Shown: piece after piece, positions 17,019 to 25,450 of the stretch | Layout of the letters: each line of letters starts with the position of its first letter | Numbering within the stretch: position 1 is the first letter of the stretch | Source: Clostridium sp. CAG:253 | Lineage (GTDB): Bacteria; Bacillota; Clostridia; Lachnospirales; Lachnospiraceae | Length of the DNA stretch: 46,660 nucleotides | NCBI GenBank assembly: GCA_000436755.1 | Contig: FR887314.1 | Span: 35,391-82,050, forward strand | Direction of reading: 5' to 3' | Position numbers and translations under genes: made by a program | Notes under the pieces: model-generated | What the model was told of the DNA's origin: nothing | Database searches by the model: none | The model's input: the letters and a program-made list of their open reading frames with translations, nothing else

Positions 17019-18383
17019 ATGATAAATATAGCAGAAGTAAAAGAAACTAACGATATGATTGAGAAGGAAAACCTTGATGTAAGAACTATTACACTTGGAA
17101 TCAGCCTTTTAAATTGTATAGATGATAATCTTGAAAAATTAAATGAAAAAATATACAACCGTATCACAACTGTAGCAAAAAATCTTGTTTCTACAGGAAA
17201 AGAAATAGAACTTGAATACGGTATTCCTATTGTAAACAAGAGAATTTCGGTTACACCTATTGCTCTTATCGGGGGATCTGCATGTAAGACACCTGAGGAT
17301 TATGTAACGATAGCAAAGACGCTTGATAAGGCTGCAAAGGAAGTGGGAGTAAATTTTATCGGAGGTTACTCGGCACTTGTTTCTAAAGGAATGACAAAGA
17401 GCGATGAACTTCTTATACGCTCTATCCCAGAGGCACTCAAAGCGACAGATTTTGTATGCAGTTCGGTAAATGTTGGTTCAACAAAAACAGGACTTAATAT
17501 GGATGCCGTAAGACTTATGGGAGACATTGTCCGTGAGACTGCTGATATTACAGTTGATTGTGACTGCAATGGCTGTGCAAAGCTTGTTGTATTTTGCAAT
17601 GCACCTGATGATAATCCGTTTATGGCGGGAGCATTCCACGGTGTTACGGAAGCTGACGAGATAATAAATGTCGGAGTCAGCGGACCGGGAGTTATGAGAA
17701 AAGCACTTGAGTCAGCACATGGACTTGATTTTGGAGCTCTCTGTGAAAAAATTAAAAAGACTGCATTTAAGATTACAAGAGTGGGTCAGCTTGTTGCACT
17801 TGAGGCATCAAAAAGACTTGAAATTCCATTTGGAATTATAGACCTTTCACTTGCACCTACACCTGCAATAGGAGACAGTATTGCAGACATCTTTGAGGAG
17901 ATGGGACTTGAGAGAGCAGGAGCACCGGGAACTACCGCAGCACTTGCAATGCTTAACGATCAGGTTAAAAAAGGCGGTGTAATGGCATCTTCATATGTCG
18001 GAGGCCTTAGCGGAGCATTTATTCCGGTTAGTGAGGATCAGGGAATGATAAATGCTGTTCAGGACGGAGCACTCACACTTGAAAAGCTTGAAGCAATGAC
18101 ATGTGTCTGCTCAGTTGGACTTGACATGGTTGCTATACCGGGAGATACAAAGCCTGAGACAATAGCCGGTATCATAGCCGACGAGATGGCAATCGGAATG
18201 ATAAACCAAAAGACGACAGCAGCGAGACTTATACCTGTTCCGGGAAAGAAAGTCGGAGAGATGGTTGAATTTGGAGGACTGTTAGGATATGCCCCTATAA
18301 TGCCAGTAAATCAGTTTGACTGCAGCGAGTTTGTGAACAGGGGAGGAAGAATTCCGGCACCAATCCATAGCTTTAAGAATTAA
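17019..18383 (+). CDS. PFL-family protein (UPF0210/DUF711)
   Basis: A 454-residue cytoplasmic protein of the UPF0210 family, which has a pyruvate-formate-lyase-like barrel but no proven reaction that I know of. Typical blocks are present: the N-terminal [10 protein letters not shown], the [16 protein letters not shown] segment, [22 protein letters not shown], and the ending GRIPAPIHS. The length is normal for the family. GAGGGGG precedes the ATG by about 11 bases. It is the last gene of the unit beginning at 13547 and is followed by a strong terminator. The paired ACT protein just upstream probably regulates it. Confidence 0.92.
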   Translation: MINIAEVKETNDMIEKENLDVRTITLGISLLNCIDDNLEKLNEKIYNRITTVAKNLVSTGKEIELEYGIPIVNKRISVTPIALIGGSACKTPEDYVTIAKTLDKAAKEVGVNFIGGYSALVSKGMTKSDELLIRSIPEALKATDFVCSSVNVGSTKTGLNMDAVRLMGDIVRETADITVDCDCNGCAKLVVFCNAPDDNPFMAGAFHGVTEADEIINVGVSGPGVMRKALESAHGLDFGALCEKIKKTAFKITRVGQLVALEASKRLEIPFGIIDLSLAPTPAIGDSIADIFEEMGLERAGAPGTTAALAMLNDQVKKGGVMASSYVGGLSGAFIPVSEDQGMINAVQDGALTLEKLEAMTCVCSVGLDMVAIPGDTKPETIAGIIADEMAIGMINQKTTAARLIPVPGKKVGEMVEFGGLLGYAPIMPVNQFDCSEFVNRGGRIPAPIHSFKN

Positions 18384-18417
18384 GAAAATTAAGAATAAAC
18401 ATAAAATTACATTATTA

Positions 18418-18473
18418 TACCTTGAAATTGTAAGGGTTTTGTTAATTTTTACAATTTTAGGGTATATTTTTTT
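18418..18473 (+). terminator. Intrinsic terminator after the UPF0210 gene
   Basis: A 16-bp stem (18418-18433 with 18449-18464, two G-T pairs), 15-base loop, then T7 at 18467-18473. Confidence 0.85.
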
Positions 18474-18495
18474 GATATAATTGTTAACATATATA

Positions 18496-18525
18496 TTGAC
18501 GTACATATGTATATTGTGAGATAAT
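18496..18525 (+). promoter_or_regulatory. Sigma-A promoter of the aminotransferase gene
   Basis: TTGACG (18496-18501), 18-base spacer, GATAAT (18520-18525), TG at 18517-18518. The palindrome TACATATGTA (18502-18511) lies in the spacer and could bind a regulator. Confidence 0.65.
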
Positions 18526-18630
18526 TAAAATCGTATTGTGAATAAAATTCATTTTGAATAATATTCTTGGTACGGGCGTAAAAATATTAAATTACTTATG
18601 CGATAAAGTCGCAGGAATGAGGTTAGAAAC

Positions 18631-19830
18631 ATGTCATTAGAATTATCAAAAAAAGCAGCAGCAGTTAAACCTTCGTCAACTCTTGCAATTACAGCGAAAG
18701 CAAAAGAACTTAAAGCACAGGGAAAAGATGTAGTTGGATTTGGAGCAGGCGAACCTGATTTCAACACACCTGAAAACATTTGTGAAGCAGCCATAAAGGC
18801 TATTAAAGACGGTTTTACCAAGTACACACCGGCTTCAGGAACAAATGAATTAAAAGAGGCTATATCTAAAAAATTTAAGGAATTTAACGGACTTGATTAT
18901 GATACAGACCAAATCGTTATAAGCAATGGTGGAAAACATTCACTTACAAATATATTTACTGCACTTTTAAATCCGGGAGATGAGGTTATTATACCTGCAC
19001 CATTCTGGCTCAGCTATCCTGAGATAGTAAAACTTGCAGGAGGTGTACCTGTAATCGTTACAACAACAAAAGAGCAGAACTTTAAACTTACAGCAGAAGA
19101 TCTTGCAAATGCAGTCACAGACAAGACAAAGGCACTTGTATTAAATACACCAAACAATCCTACAGGAATGCTTTACACAGAGGAAGAACTTCGTGCAATT
19201 GCAAAAGTTGCAGTAGAAAAAGATTTTTATGTTGTAGCAGATGAAATGTATGAGATGCTTGTTTACGGTGAGCAGAAACACATAAGTATTGCATCACTTG
19301 GAAAAGATATATATGACAGAACAATCACATGCAGCGGACTTGCAAAGAGCTATGCGATGACAGGATGGAGAATCGGTTATACAGGTTCATCAAAAGAAAT
19401 CGCAAAGATGATGGGAAGTGTACAGAGCCACCAGACATCAAATCCAAACTCAATCGCACAGAAAGCAGCAGTAGAAGCACTTACAGGACCACAGGATTCT
19501 GTAGAAAAAATGCATGCTGAATTTGACAAGCGCCGCAAATATATGTACAAGAGAGTATGCGAAATGCCTCTTCTTGATACACTTGAGCCAATGGGAGCAT
19601 TTTATGTGTTCGTAGATGCAAGCGCAGTATTAGGCAAGTCATACAAGGGAACAAAGATTGACAGCGTTCCACAGATGGCGGATATACTTATCAACGAGTA
19701 CAATACAGCTATCGTACCATGTGCAGACTTCGGTTTTGCAGACTGTTTCCGTCTTTCATATGCTATATCAATTGAGCAGATTGAAAAGGGACTTGACAGA
19801 ATTGAGAGTTTCATAAAGGAACTTGCGTAG
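18631..19830 (+). CDS. Class I/II pyridoxal-phosphate aminotransferase, aspartate aminotransferase-like
   Basis: A 399-residue PLP enzyme of fold type I. Substrate and cofactor motifs are clear: GAGEPDFNTP, YTPASGTNELKEAI, the NTPNNPTG loop, VVADEMYE with the PLP-pyridine Asp, and the Schiff-base lysine K239 in SGLAKSYAMTGWRIG. These fit the Bacillus-type (subgroup Ib) aspartate/prephenate aminotransferases, which move amino groups between aspartate or aromatic amino acids and 2-oxoacids. Exact amino-acid preference cannot be read from sequence. GAGGTT precedes the ATG. The gene is monocistronic, between its own promoter and a hairpin terminator. Confidence 0.93.
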   Translation: MSLELSKKAAAVKPSSTLAITAKAKELKAQGKDVVGFGAGEPDFNTPENICEAAIKAIKDGFTKYTPASGTNELKEAISKKFKEFNGLDYDTDQIVISNGGKHSLTNIFTALLNPGDEVIIPAPFWLSYPEIVKLAGGVPVIVTTTKEQNFKLTAEDLANAVTDKTKALVLNTPNNPTGMLYTEEELRAIAKVAVEKDFYVVADEMYEMLVYGEQKHISIASLGKDIYDRTITCSGLAKSYAMTGWRIGYTGSSKEIAKMMGSVQSHQTSNPNSIAQKAAVEALTGPQDSVEKMHAEFDKRRKYMYKRVCEMPLLDTLEPMGAFYVFVDASAVLGKSYKGTKIDSVPQMADILINEYNTAIVPCADFGFADCFRLSYAISIEQIEKGLDRIESFIKELA

Positions 19831-19881
19831 ATTAGGTTAAAAAGTAATAAGATATAATAAAAAGTTTATAATCATATTAAA

Positions 19882-19933
19882 AATAGCCGCAGAAAACATG
19901 ATAAAATCGTGATATTCTGTGGCTGTTATTTTT
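19882..19933 (+). terminator. Intrinsic terminator after the aminotransferase
   Basis: Arms 19882-19894 (aatagccgcagaa) and 19915-19927 pair over 13 positions with G-T wobbles; a T-run follows at 19929-19933. Confidence 0.75.
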
Positions 19934-20070
19934 ATGTTATAGGAAACTTCTCGTTTCCTATAACATAAAAAACACTCCGTGAGGATGCGCATTTCGCGGA
20001 AAAGAAATAAATGCTACGCATTCCGCTCAAGCGCGAAAGAGTCGCAAGCGACTCTTTGTACTGTTATAGC
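19931..20070 (+). repeat. Multi-palindrome intergenic element, REP/MITE-like
   Basis: The gap 19831-20197 holds no gene but a dense set of palindromes. Perfect 17-bp arms lie at 19931-19947 and 19953-19969 (5-base loop). Then come ATGCGCAT (19985-19992), TTTCGCG/CGCGAAA (19992-19998 and 20032-20038), alternative GCGGAA/TTCCGC (19996-20001 and 20021-20026), and perfect 10-bp arms AAAGAGTCGC (20036-20045) and GCGACTCTTT (20048-20057). GTTATAG occurs near both edges. The middle is visibly richer in G and C than its flanks. This looks like a dispersed repeat, but copy number cannot be checked here. Bases 20071-20185 show no clear gene. Confidence 0.65.
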
Positions 20071-20197
20071 AAAATAAATAGGAGGTAAAGGCTTCAAACA
20101 CGGACGAGAATTCAAAAGCTGTAATTGCATGGCTGAAAATTGGATGATATAATTAGTATTATTGTAAGCTAAATCATGAGTAGAAATGAGGATTTTT

Positions 20198-21310
20198 ATG
20201 AATAAAATAAATTCCGTATCAAAGGATGAATCAACTAATTATTCATTAATGAATAAAAATGAAATTGTTGCGACATTTACTTTAGAAATAAAATCAGGAC
20301 TTGTAAGGATAACAAATGTACATGCATTAAGACTGCCTTTTTGGATAAAAGATGTAGGAAATTTTATCACGCATAGAGCAGCACCGAGAGGAAGGGAGCA
20401 TATAAAAGAACTTCTTGTGAGGAGCGGATGCGATAATATAAAAGGATTTTTGGACGTGACACATGCTTTGGCACTTACAGACACATTTTGGGTAAAGCAG
20501 GCAGACAGTAATTTGAGCTGGGAAAAGGTTTCTTTGTTTTGCAATCCGTTTAATGAAGTTGTGGCTCATACGGCATTTGATGGAGGGATGTACGGAGATA
20601 ATTTATCGACGCCATCTCCTGAGTATAGTACAGATGGAACTTTTGCAAAATGTTGGATTCGTGAAAATGATCAGATAAAATTGTTAAAAAGAGGGAGCTC
20701 AGGAGCACGCAATACAGGGTTGGAGCCATACTCTGAATTTTATTCAAGTCAGGTGGCAGATGCTTTTTCAGCAGAACATGTAATATATGATATAAGAAAT
20801 TATAATAATCGTTTATGTTCAGTTTGCAATTGTTTTACAAATGAACAATATGGTTTTGTGCCATTTAGCTTGATAAGTTCAAAATCTTTACCGGCAGATA
20901 TAATTGATGAGTATTCTAAAAGAGTTGGGGATAAACAATTAGCAGATATGTTTATTTTTGATGCTCTTATTTTGAATGAAGACAGACATAAAGGAAATTT
21001 TGGATTTATATTTGATACGGATACTTATGAGATAGTAAGTGCTGCTCCTCTATTTGATCATAATGTATCGTTATTATATTATGCCGAAAAAGAAGATTTT
21101 AACGAAAAATATATTAAAAGCAGAATTCCAAAACTGTATGATTCTTTTAGCGACCTTGCAAAAGCAGTATTATATCCGGATGCAAGAAGAAAACTGATAA
21201 ATATGAAAAATTTTGAGTTTGAAGATAAGAGTAAGTTTGCTCTGCCGGAATGGAGAGTAAAAGAGCTTGAAAGAATTATACGAAATCAAATAAAACTGAT
21301 TTTGGATTGA
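20198..21310 (+). CDS. Stand-alone HipA-like protein kinase
   Basis: A 370-residue protein with a HipA-type kinase fold. The N-terminal region (about 1-120) carries the block THALALTDTFWVKQ and the W-x-x-V-x-x-F-x-N-x-F segment of a HipA-like subfamily common in clostridia and their mobile elements. CWIREND-x-x-KLLKRGSSG is the likely ATP-binding lysine region, and ILNEDRHKGNFGF with the later FDHN holds the catalytic Asp/Asn and metal-binding residues. HipA toxins phosphorylate translation factors; no HipB-like antitoxin is adjacent. The frame begins at ATG 20186, but GAGG at 20188-20191 suits ATG 20198 (6-base gap). It sits between a palindromic element and metabolic genes, suggesting insertion. 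Confidence 0.82.
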   Translation: MNKINSVSKDESTNYSLMNKNEIVATFTLEIKSGLVRITNVHALRLPFWIKDVGNFITHRAAPRGREHIKELLVRSGCDNIKGFLDVTHALALTDTFWVKQADSNLSWEKVSLFCNPFNEVVAHTAFDGGMYGDNLSTPSPEYSTDGTFAKCWIRENDQIKLLKRGSSGARNTGLEPYSEFYSSQVADAFSAEHVIYDIRNYNNRLCSVCNCFTNEQYGFVPFSLISSKSLPADIIDEYSKRVGDKQLADMFIFDALILNEDRHKGNFGFIFDTDTYEIVSAAPLFDHNVSLLYYAEKEDFNEKYIKSRIPKLYDSFSDLAKAVLYPDARRKLINMKNFEFEDKSKFALPEWRVKELERIIRNQIKLILD

Positions 21311-21326
21311 CGATAAAGGCACACAG

Positions 21327-21355
21327 TTCACAGCAAATAAAAAATATGGTATAAT
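21327..21355 (+). promoter_or_regulatory. Promoter of the dehydratase operon
   Basis: TTCACA (21327-21332), 17-base spacer, TATAAT (21350-21355), TG at 21347-21348. It lies 43 bases before the first small-subunit gene. Confidence 0.6.
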
Positions 21356-21397
21356 TAAAAAAAAGCGATTTCAACAATAAAATGGAGGAAACTATAA

Positions 21398-21871
21398 ATG
21401 GGTAAGATTTTTAAATTCAATCAGGATGTTGATACTGACCAGATAATAGCATCGCAGTATCTTCTTTTTCCGACAATTGATGAGATGAAAACACATACAT
21501 TTGAGTCACTTGATCCTGACTTTGCAGCAAATGTAAAACAGGGGGATTACGTGGTGGCTTCTGAGAATTTCGGATGCGGTTCTTCGAGAGAGCAGGCACC
21601 AAGCGTATTAAAAGCACTTGGAGTTAAGGCAGTCATCGCAAAATCGTTTGCGAGAATATTTTATAGAAATTCAATCAACATCGGACTTCCGGTTATTGTC
21701 TGTAAGGATTTGCATGACAATGTAAATGCGGGTGATGAGATGGAACTTAATCTTCAGGAAGGCATTGTGCGTGTAGGTGACAAAGAATACCAGTGTACAA
21801 AACTTCCGGCATATATGCAGGGAATACTTGACCAGGGTGGTCTTATTGCATCATTAAATAAGGAGGATTAG
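21398..21871 (+). CDS. 3-isopropylmalate dehydratase-type small subunit, paralogue 1
   Basis: A 157-residue swivelling-domain protein of the LeuD/aconitase small-subunit family. It shows QDVDTDQII near the N-terminus, the substrate loop with YLLF, the active-site block [11 protein letters not shown] and the [14 protein letters not shown] segment. Together with the large subunit 4 bases downstream it should form a hydro-lyase/isomerase acting on a 2- or 3-hydroxy acid such as isopropylmalate or citramalate. GGAGG lies upstream of the ATG. A second small/large pair follows; no leuA or leuB is in the window, so the substrate stays open. I would not fix it as LeuD. Confidence 0.82.
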   Translation: MGKIFKFNQDVDTDQIIASQYLLFPTIDEMKTHTFESLDPDFAANVKQGDYVVASENFGCGSSREQAPSVLKALGVKAVIAKSFARIFYRNSINIGLPVIVCKDLHDNVNAGDEMELNLQEGIVRVGDKEYQCTKLPAYMQGILDQGGLIASLNKED

Positions 21872-21875
21872 TTTC

Positions 21876-23123
21876 ATGGGAATGACAATTGCAGAAAAGA
21901 TTATTGCGGCAGCCGCAGGTGTAAATGAGGTTAAGCCGGGAGATATACATACAGTAGAACTTGACAGACTTATGAGTAACGACGGAACAACACATCTTAC
22001 AATAGATATGTACAATAAACTTAAAAATCCGCATATCGCAGATGTAGACAAGCTTGTCTGGATAGTAGATCACAATGTTCCGTGTGACAGTGTAAAAACA
22101 GCAGCGTCTCATAAGAAAATGAGGGATTTTGCCAAAGAGCATGGAATTAAATTTTATGAGGGAGCGGGTGTATGTCATCAGGTCATGATGGAAAATCATG
22201 TTACATCAGGTGAACTTATCTTTGGAGCTGACAGCCACACATGCGCTTACGGAGCAGTAGGTGCGTTTGGTACAGGTGTTGGATGCACAGATTATCTATA
22301 TGCCATGGTTACAGGTAAGTCATGGCTTCTTGTTCCTGAGACACTCAGATTTAATCTTAAAGGAAAACTTAGGGATGGTGTTTATGCAAGAGACCTTATA
22401 CTTACTATTATAGGAAAGATTGGTGCTAACGGTGCCAATTATATGGCTATGGAGTTTGGCGGAGAAGGTCTTAAAACTTTGAATATGAGTGACAGAATAT
22501 CAATCTGTAATCTCTGCGTTGAGGCTGGTGCTAAAACTGCTCTTATGGAAGTTGACGATATAACAATAGAATATCTTAAAGAGCATGGAAGAAAACCAAA
22601 ACACAGTTTTTCGAGTGATGCAGATGCAAAATTTGCAAAGGTTTACGACATTAATCTTGATGAGATTGAACCAATTGTTGCAAAACCTCATTTTGTAGAC
22701 AGCGTGGTGCCTGCAAAGGAATGTCTTGGAACTCATATTGATGAGGCATTTTTAGGCTCATGTAATAATGGTCGAATAGAAGATTTGCGTGCGGGTGCAG
22801 AGATTATCAAAGGAAAGAAAGTTGCTCCGCTTGTACGTTTTCTTGTAGTACCTGCAAGTGCGGCTGTTTATGAGCAGGCGCTTAAAGAAGGTATTATTGA
22901 TACATTTATGGAAGCAGGGGCAATTGTTATGAATCCAAACTGCAGTGTATGCTGGGGAAGCTGTCAGGGCGTTATCGGCGAAAATGAGGTTCTTATAAGT
23001 ACGGGAACAAGAAATTTCAAAGGACGTGCAGGACATAAGGATTCATTTATCTATCTTGCATCAGCGGCAACAGTTACAGCATCAGCCATAAAAGGAGAGA
23101 TAACAACATCGGATTTGTTGTAA
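21876..23123 (+). CDS. 3-isopropylmalate dehydratase/aconitase-type large subunit, paralogue 1
   Basis: A 415-residue [4Fe-4S] large subunit. The cluster ligands appear as C296 (GSCNNGR) and C356/C359 (NPNCSVCWGSC), with an extra C363. Canonical LeuC-type proteins have CTNGR and CGPC here, so this copy is unusual at both loops (CNN and CSVC). The HxxxxxDSHT-type block (FGADSHTCAYGAVGAFGTG) is intact. AAGGAGG precedes the ATG by 8 bases; the gap from the small subunit is 4 bases, so the two are translated together. It probably catalyses dehydration/rehydration of a hydroxy-diacid in the cytoplasm; the substrate may differ from isopropylmalate. Confidence 0.82.
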   Translation: MGMTIAEKIIAAAAGVNEVKPGDIHTVELDRLMSNDGTTHLTIDMYNKLKNPHIADVDKLVWIVDHNVPCDSVKTAASHKKMRDFAKEHGIKFYEGAGVCHQVMMENHVTSGELIFGADSHTCAYGAVGAFGTGVGCTDYLYAMVTGKSWLLVPETLRFNLKGKLRDGVYARDLILTIIGKIGANGANYMAMEFGGEGLKTLNMSDRISICNLCVEAGAKTALMEVDDITIEYLKEHGRKPKHSFSSDADAKFAKVYDINLDEIEPIVAKPHFVDSVVPAKECLGTHIDEAFLGSCNNGRIEDLRAGAEIIKGKKVAPLVRFLVVPASAAVYEQALKEGIIDTFMEAGAIVMNPNCSVCWGSCQGVIGENEVLISTGTRNFKGRAGHKDSFIYLASAATVTASAIKGEITTSDLL

Positions 23124-23182
23124 ACAAGAAGCGGGCATGGAGTATGTCTGCATTGAAATAAGGACGAAAAGAGGGAAGACAA

Positions 23183-23674
23183 ATGGCACAGTTTAGTGGA
23201 AAAGTATGGGTGCTTGGTGATGATATAGATACAGATATTATTATTCCGACAGAGTACCTTGCATTAGAAACAGTTAATGATATGGCACCATATGCATTTT
23301 CGCCACTCAGACCTGAACTTGCAGGTCAGATTAAGGAGGGTGATATTATCGTTGCAGGAAAGAATTTTGGCTGTGGTTCATCAAGAGAACAGGCACCTGA
23401 GATAATAAAAGCACTTGGTATCAAATGTGTAATCGCAAAATCGTTTGCGAGAATATTCTTTAGAAATTCAATAAATAACGGACTTTTGCTTATTGAAAAT
23501 GATAAACTTCATGATGATGTAAAAGAGGGTGATAGTGTCACGGTTACAGTTAATGAAGATATAGATTATAATGGAAATAAATACCCTATAGCATCACTTC
23601 CTGATAATCTTGTTAAGATAATTGATGCAGGCGGACTTGTAAAGGCAATGCGCAAATTGAATGGATTGGATTAG
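23183..23674 (+). CDS. leuD: 3-isopropylmalate dehydratase-type small subunit, paralogue 2
   Basis: A 163-residue LeuD-family subunit with [27 protein letters not shown] and [14 protein letters not shown]. The substrate-contact loop reads YLAL instead of YLLF in the first copy, which may mean a different side chain on the substrate. A 26-base stretch (23432-23457) is identical to 21635-21660 in the first copy, pointing to duplication. AGAGGGAAG precedes the ATG. The stop is 10 bases before the second large subunit. The leuD label is by family and context only. Confidence 0.82.
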   Translation: MAQFSGKVWVLGDDIDTDIIIPTEYLALETVNDMAPYAFSPLRPELAGQIKEGDIIVAGKNFGCGSSREQAPEIIKALGIKCVIAKSFARIFFRNSINNGLLLIENDKLHDDVKEGDSVTVTVNEDIDYNGNKYPIASLPDNLVKIIDAGGLVKAMRKLNGLD

Positions 23675-23684
23675 GAGGAAAGTT

Positions 23685-24929
23685 ATGGGTTCAACAATTA
23701 TTGAAAAAATCATTAGAAATAATGTAGGCAAAGAAGTTAAGCCGGGAGAGATAGTTACCGTAAATGTTGACAGAGTTATGATACATGATATATTTATTCC
23801 GTTTGTTGCCTCAAAGTTTGAGGAGATGGGATTTACAAAGATATGGGATGCCGACAAGGCTGTTCTTATATATGACCATCTTGTTCCGGCAAGTCAGGTT
23901 GATGATACAAGACATTTTAGAATCGGAAATGAATTTGTTGAAAAATATGGCATGAAAAATATTCACCGTTCGGATGGAATTTGTCATCAGCTTATGACAG
24001 AAGCAGGATATGTCAAACCGGGAAACATAGTTTTTGGAACAGACAGCCATACTACTACATATGGATGTGTTGGTGCATTTTCATCTGGAATCGGTTATAC
24101 CGAAATGGCAAGCATTCTCGGAACCGGAACTCTTTGGATTCGTGTGCCTGAGACAATCAAAGTAAACATTAACGGAAAACTTCCTGAAAATGTCATGGCA
24201 AAAGATATTATCCTGAAGCTTATCGGAGACCTTGGTGCTGATGGTGCGACATATAAGGCGCTTGAATTTGCCGGAGATACGGTTGAGAATATGTCTGTTG
24301 CATCCAGAATGTCAATGTCAAATATGGCAATTGAAGCGGGTGCAAAATGTGCGTTATTCACACCTGATGAGAAAACGGCAGAGTACTGTGAGATAGAGCT
24401 TACAGACGAGCAGAAAGATTTGGTTGGAGACAGCGATGCGGTTTATTCAAGAGTTATAAATTATAATGCGGAAGATTTAGTACCTGTTATGGCATGTCCT
24501 TCAAATGTTGATAATGTAAAACCTATATCAGAAATTGAGGGAAAGGAGATTGACCAGGTATTTATCGGTTCATGTACAAACGGACGACTTGAAGATCTGA
24601 TGGCAGCAGCAGAAGTTTTAAAGGGCAGACATATAGCTCCTTTCGTAAAACTTATTGTCACACCTGCCAGCCGCAAGATTTACAGACAGGCAGTAGAAAA
24701 CGGAACTATGGAAATTCTTTCAAAAGCAGGTGCAATAATAACACATCCAAGTTGTGGTCTTTGCTGTGGACGAACAGGCGGAATTTTGACAGACGGAGAG
24801 ACTGTTGTTGCAACTAACAACCGTAACTTCCTCGGACGTATGGGAACATCAAAGGTAGGCATCTATCTTGCATCACCAAAATCTGCCGCAGCATGTGCCA
24901 TAGCCGGGAAAATAGTAGTACCACAATAA
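23685..24929 (+). CDS. leuC: 3-isopropylmalate dehydratase/aconitase-type large subunit, paralogue 2
   Basis: A 414-residue [4Fe-4S] subunit. Ligands are C297 (GSCTNGR, canonical) and C357/C360 (HPSCGLCCG; canonical LeuC has CGPC), with an adjacent C361. FGTDSHTTTYGCVGAF and NNRNFLGRMG are like normal LeuC, so this copy is the better leuC candidate. The frame is open from ATG 23661 inside the small-subunit gene, but AGGAGG (23673-23678) is 6 bases before ATG 23685, which I use. With its small subunit it likely interconverts 2- and 3-isopropylmalate (and citramalate/methylmalate). No clear terminator follows. Confidence 0.83.
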   Translation: MGSTIIEKIIRNNVGKEVKPGEIVTVNVDRVMIHDIFIPFVASKFEEMGFTKIWDADKAVLIYDHLVPASQVDDTRHFRIGNEFVEKYGMKNIHRSDGICHQLMTEAGYVKPGNIVFGTDSHTTTYGCVGAFSSGIGYTEMASILGTGTLWIRVPETIKVNINGKLPENVMAKDIILKLIGDLGADGATYKALEFAGDTVENMSVASRMSMSNMAIEAGAKCALFTPDEKTAEYCEIELTDEQKDLVGDSDAVYSRVINYNAEDLVPVMACPSNVDNVKPISEIEGKEIDQVFIGSCTNGRLEDLMAAAEVLKGRHIAPFVKLIVTPASRKIYRQAVENGTMEILSKAGAIITHPSCGLCCGRTGGILTDGETVVATNNRNFLGRMGTSKVGIYLASPKSAAACAIAGKIVVPQ

Positions 24930-25029
24930 TTGATATAAACTATCAATAACAAAGTATACATATGTTATAAAAATGTGGTAGCATATGTAATGCATACAGT
25001 AGATTTATATGAAAAGGATGGTATAGATT

Positions 25030-25329
25030 ATGGTTAAAAAAATTGAAAATAATGATATGAGCGAAGTTTTATCAAGCAAATGTGCTTTAGTTGATTTTTC
25101 AGCAGCATGGTGCGGACCTTGTAATATGATAGGTCCTATAGTAGAGCAGTTATCAGAAGAAAAGTCTGATGTAGAATTTTTCAATGCAGATGTTGATAAA
25201 AATCCTGATCTTGCAATGAAGTACAGAATACAGAGTATACCGGCACTTGTTTTATTTAAAGACGGTAAGGAAGCTGACAGAAGCATTGGGGTTATTCCAA
25301 AGGACAAGATAGAAGAATTTATATCGTAA
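25030..25329 (+). CDS. trxA: Thioredoxin
   Basis: A 99-residue classical thioredoxin. The redox motif AAWCGPC gives C28 and C31; VDFSAAW, DVDKNPDLA and the cis-proline region QSIPALVLFKDG are in place. It reduces protein disulfides in the cytoplasm, recharged by thioredoxin reductase, which is not in this window. AAGGATGG lies before the ATG. Upstream are TTGATA (24930) and TATACA (24955) at a 19-base spacing, a weak promoter candidate, and an inverted repeat TACATATG/CATATGTA (24957 and 24982). A bidirectional terminator follows. Confidence 0.96.
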   Translation: MVKKIENNDMSEVLSSKCALVDFSAAWCGPCNMIGPIVEQLSEEKSDVEFFNADVDKNPDLAMKYRIQSIPALVLFKDGKEADRSIGVIPKDKIEEFIS

Positions 25330-25374
25330 ATTAAGGAATTGTTTTTGAACTTGACATACAATACTAAAATCAAT

Positions 25375-25420
25375 AAAAGCCGGAATACAAATAATATTTT
25401 ATATGTATTCCGGCTTTTTT
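25375..25420. terminator. Bidirectional terminator between trxA and cellobiose phosphorylase
   Basis: Perfect 15-bp arms AAAAGCCGGAATACA (25375-25389) and its complement (25404-25418), with T-run 25415-25420 on + and an A-run giving Ts on -. It serves two convergent genes. Confidence 0.92.
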
Positions 25421-25450
25421 GTGTAATATATTTAGTTCAAAATTTACAAA

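Noticed and set aside
20071..20160. Short remnant-like frames after an AGGAGG, giving for example HGREFKSCNC or ENSKAVIAWLKIG
   Set aside because: No start codon follows the AGGAGG and both frames stop within about 20 codons. It might be a decayed partner gene of the HipA-like kinase, but the evidence is too thin.
23661..23684. Earlier start for the second dehydratase large subunit
   Set aside because: It would overlap the small-subunit gene and translate the AGGAGG that serves ATG 23685.
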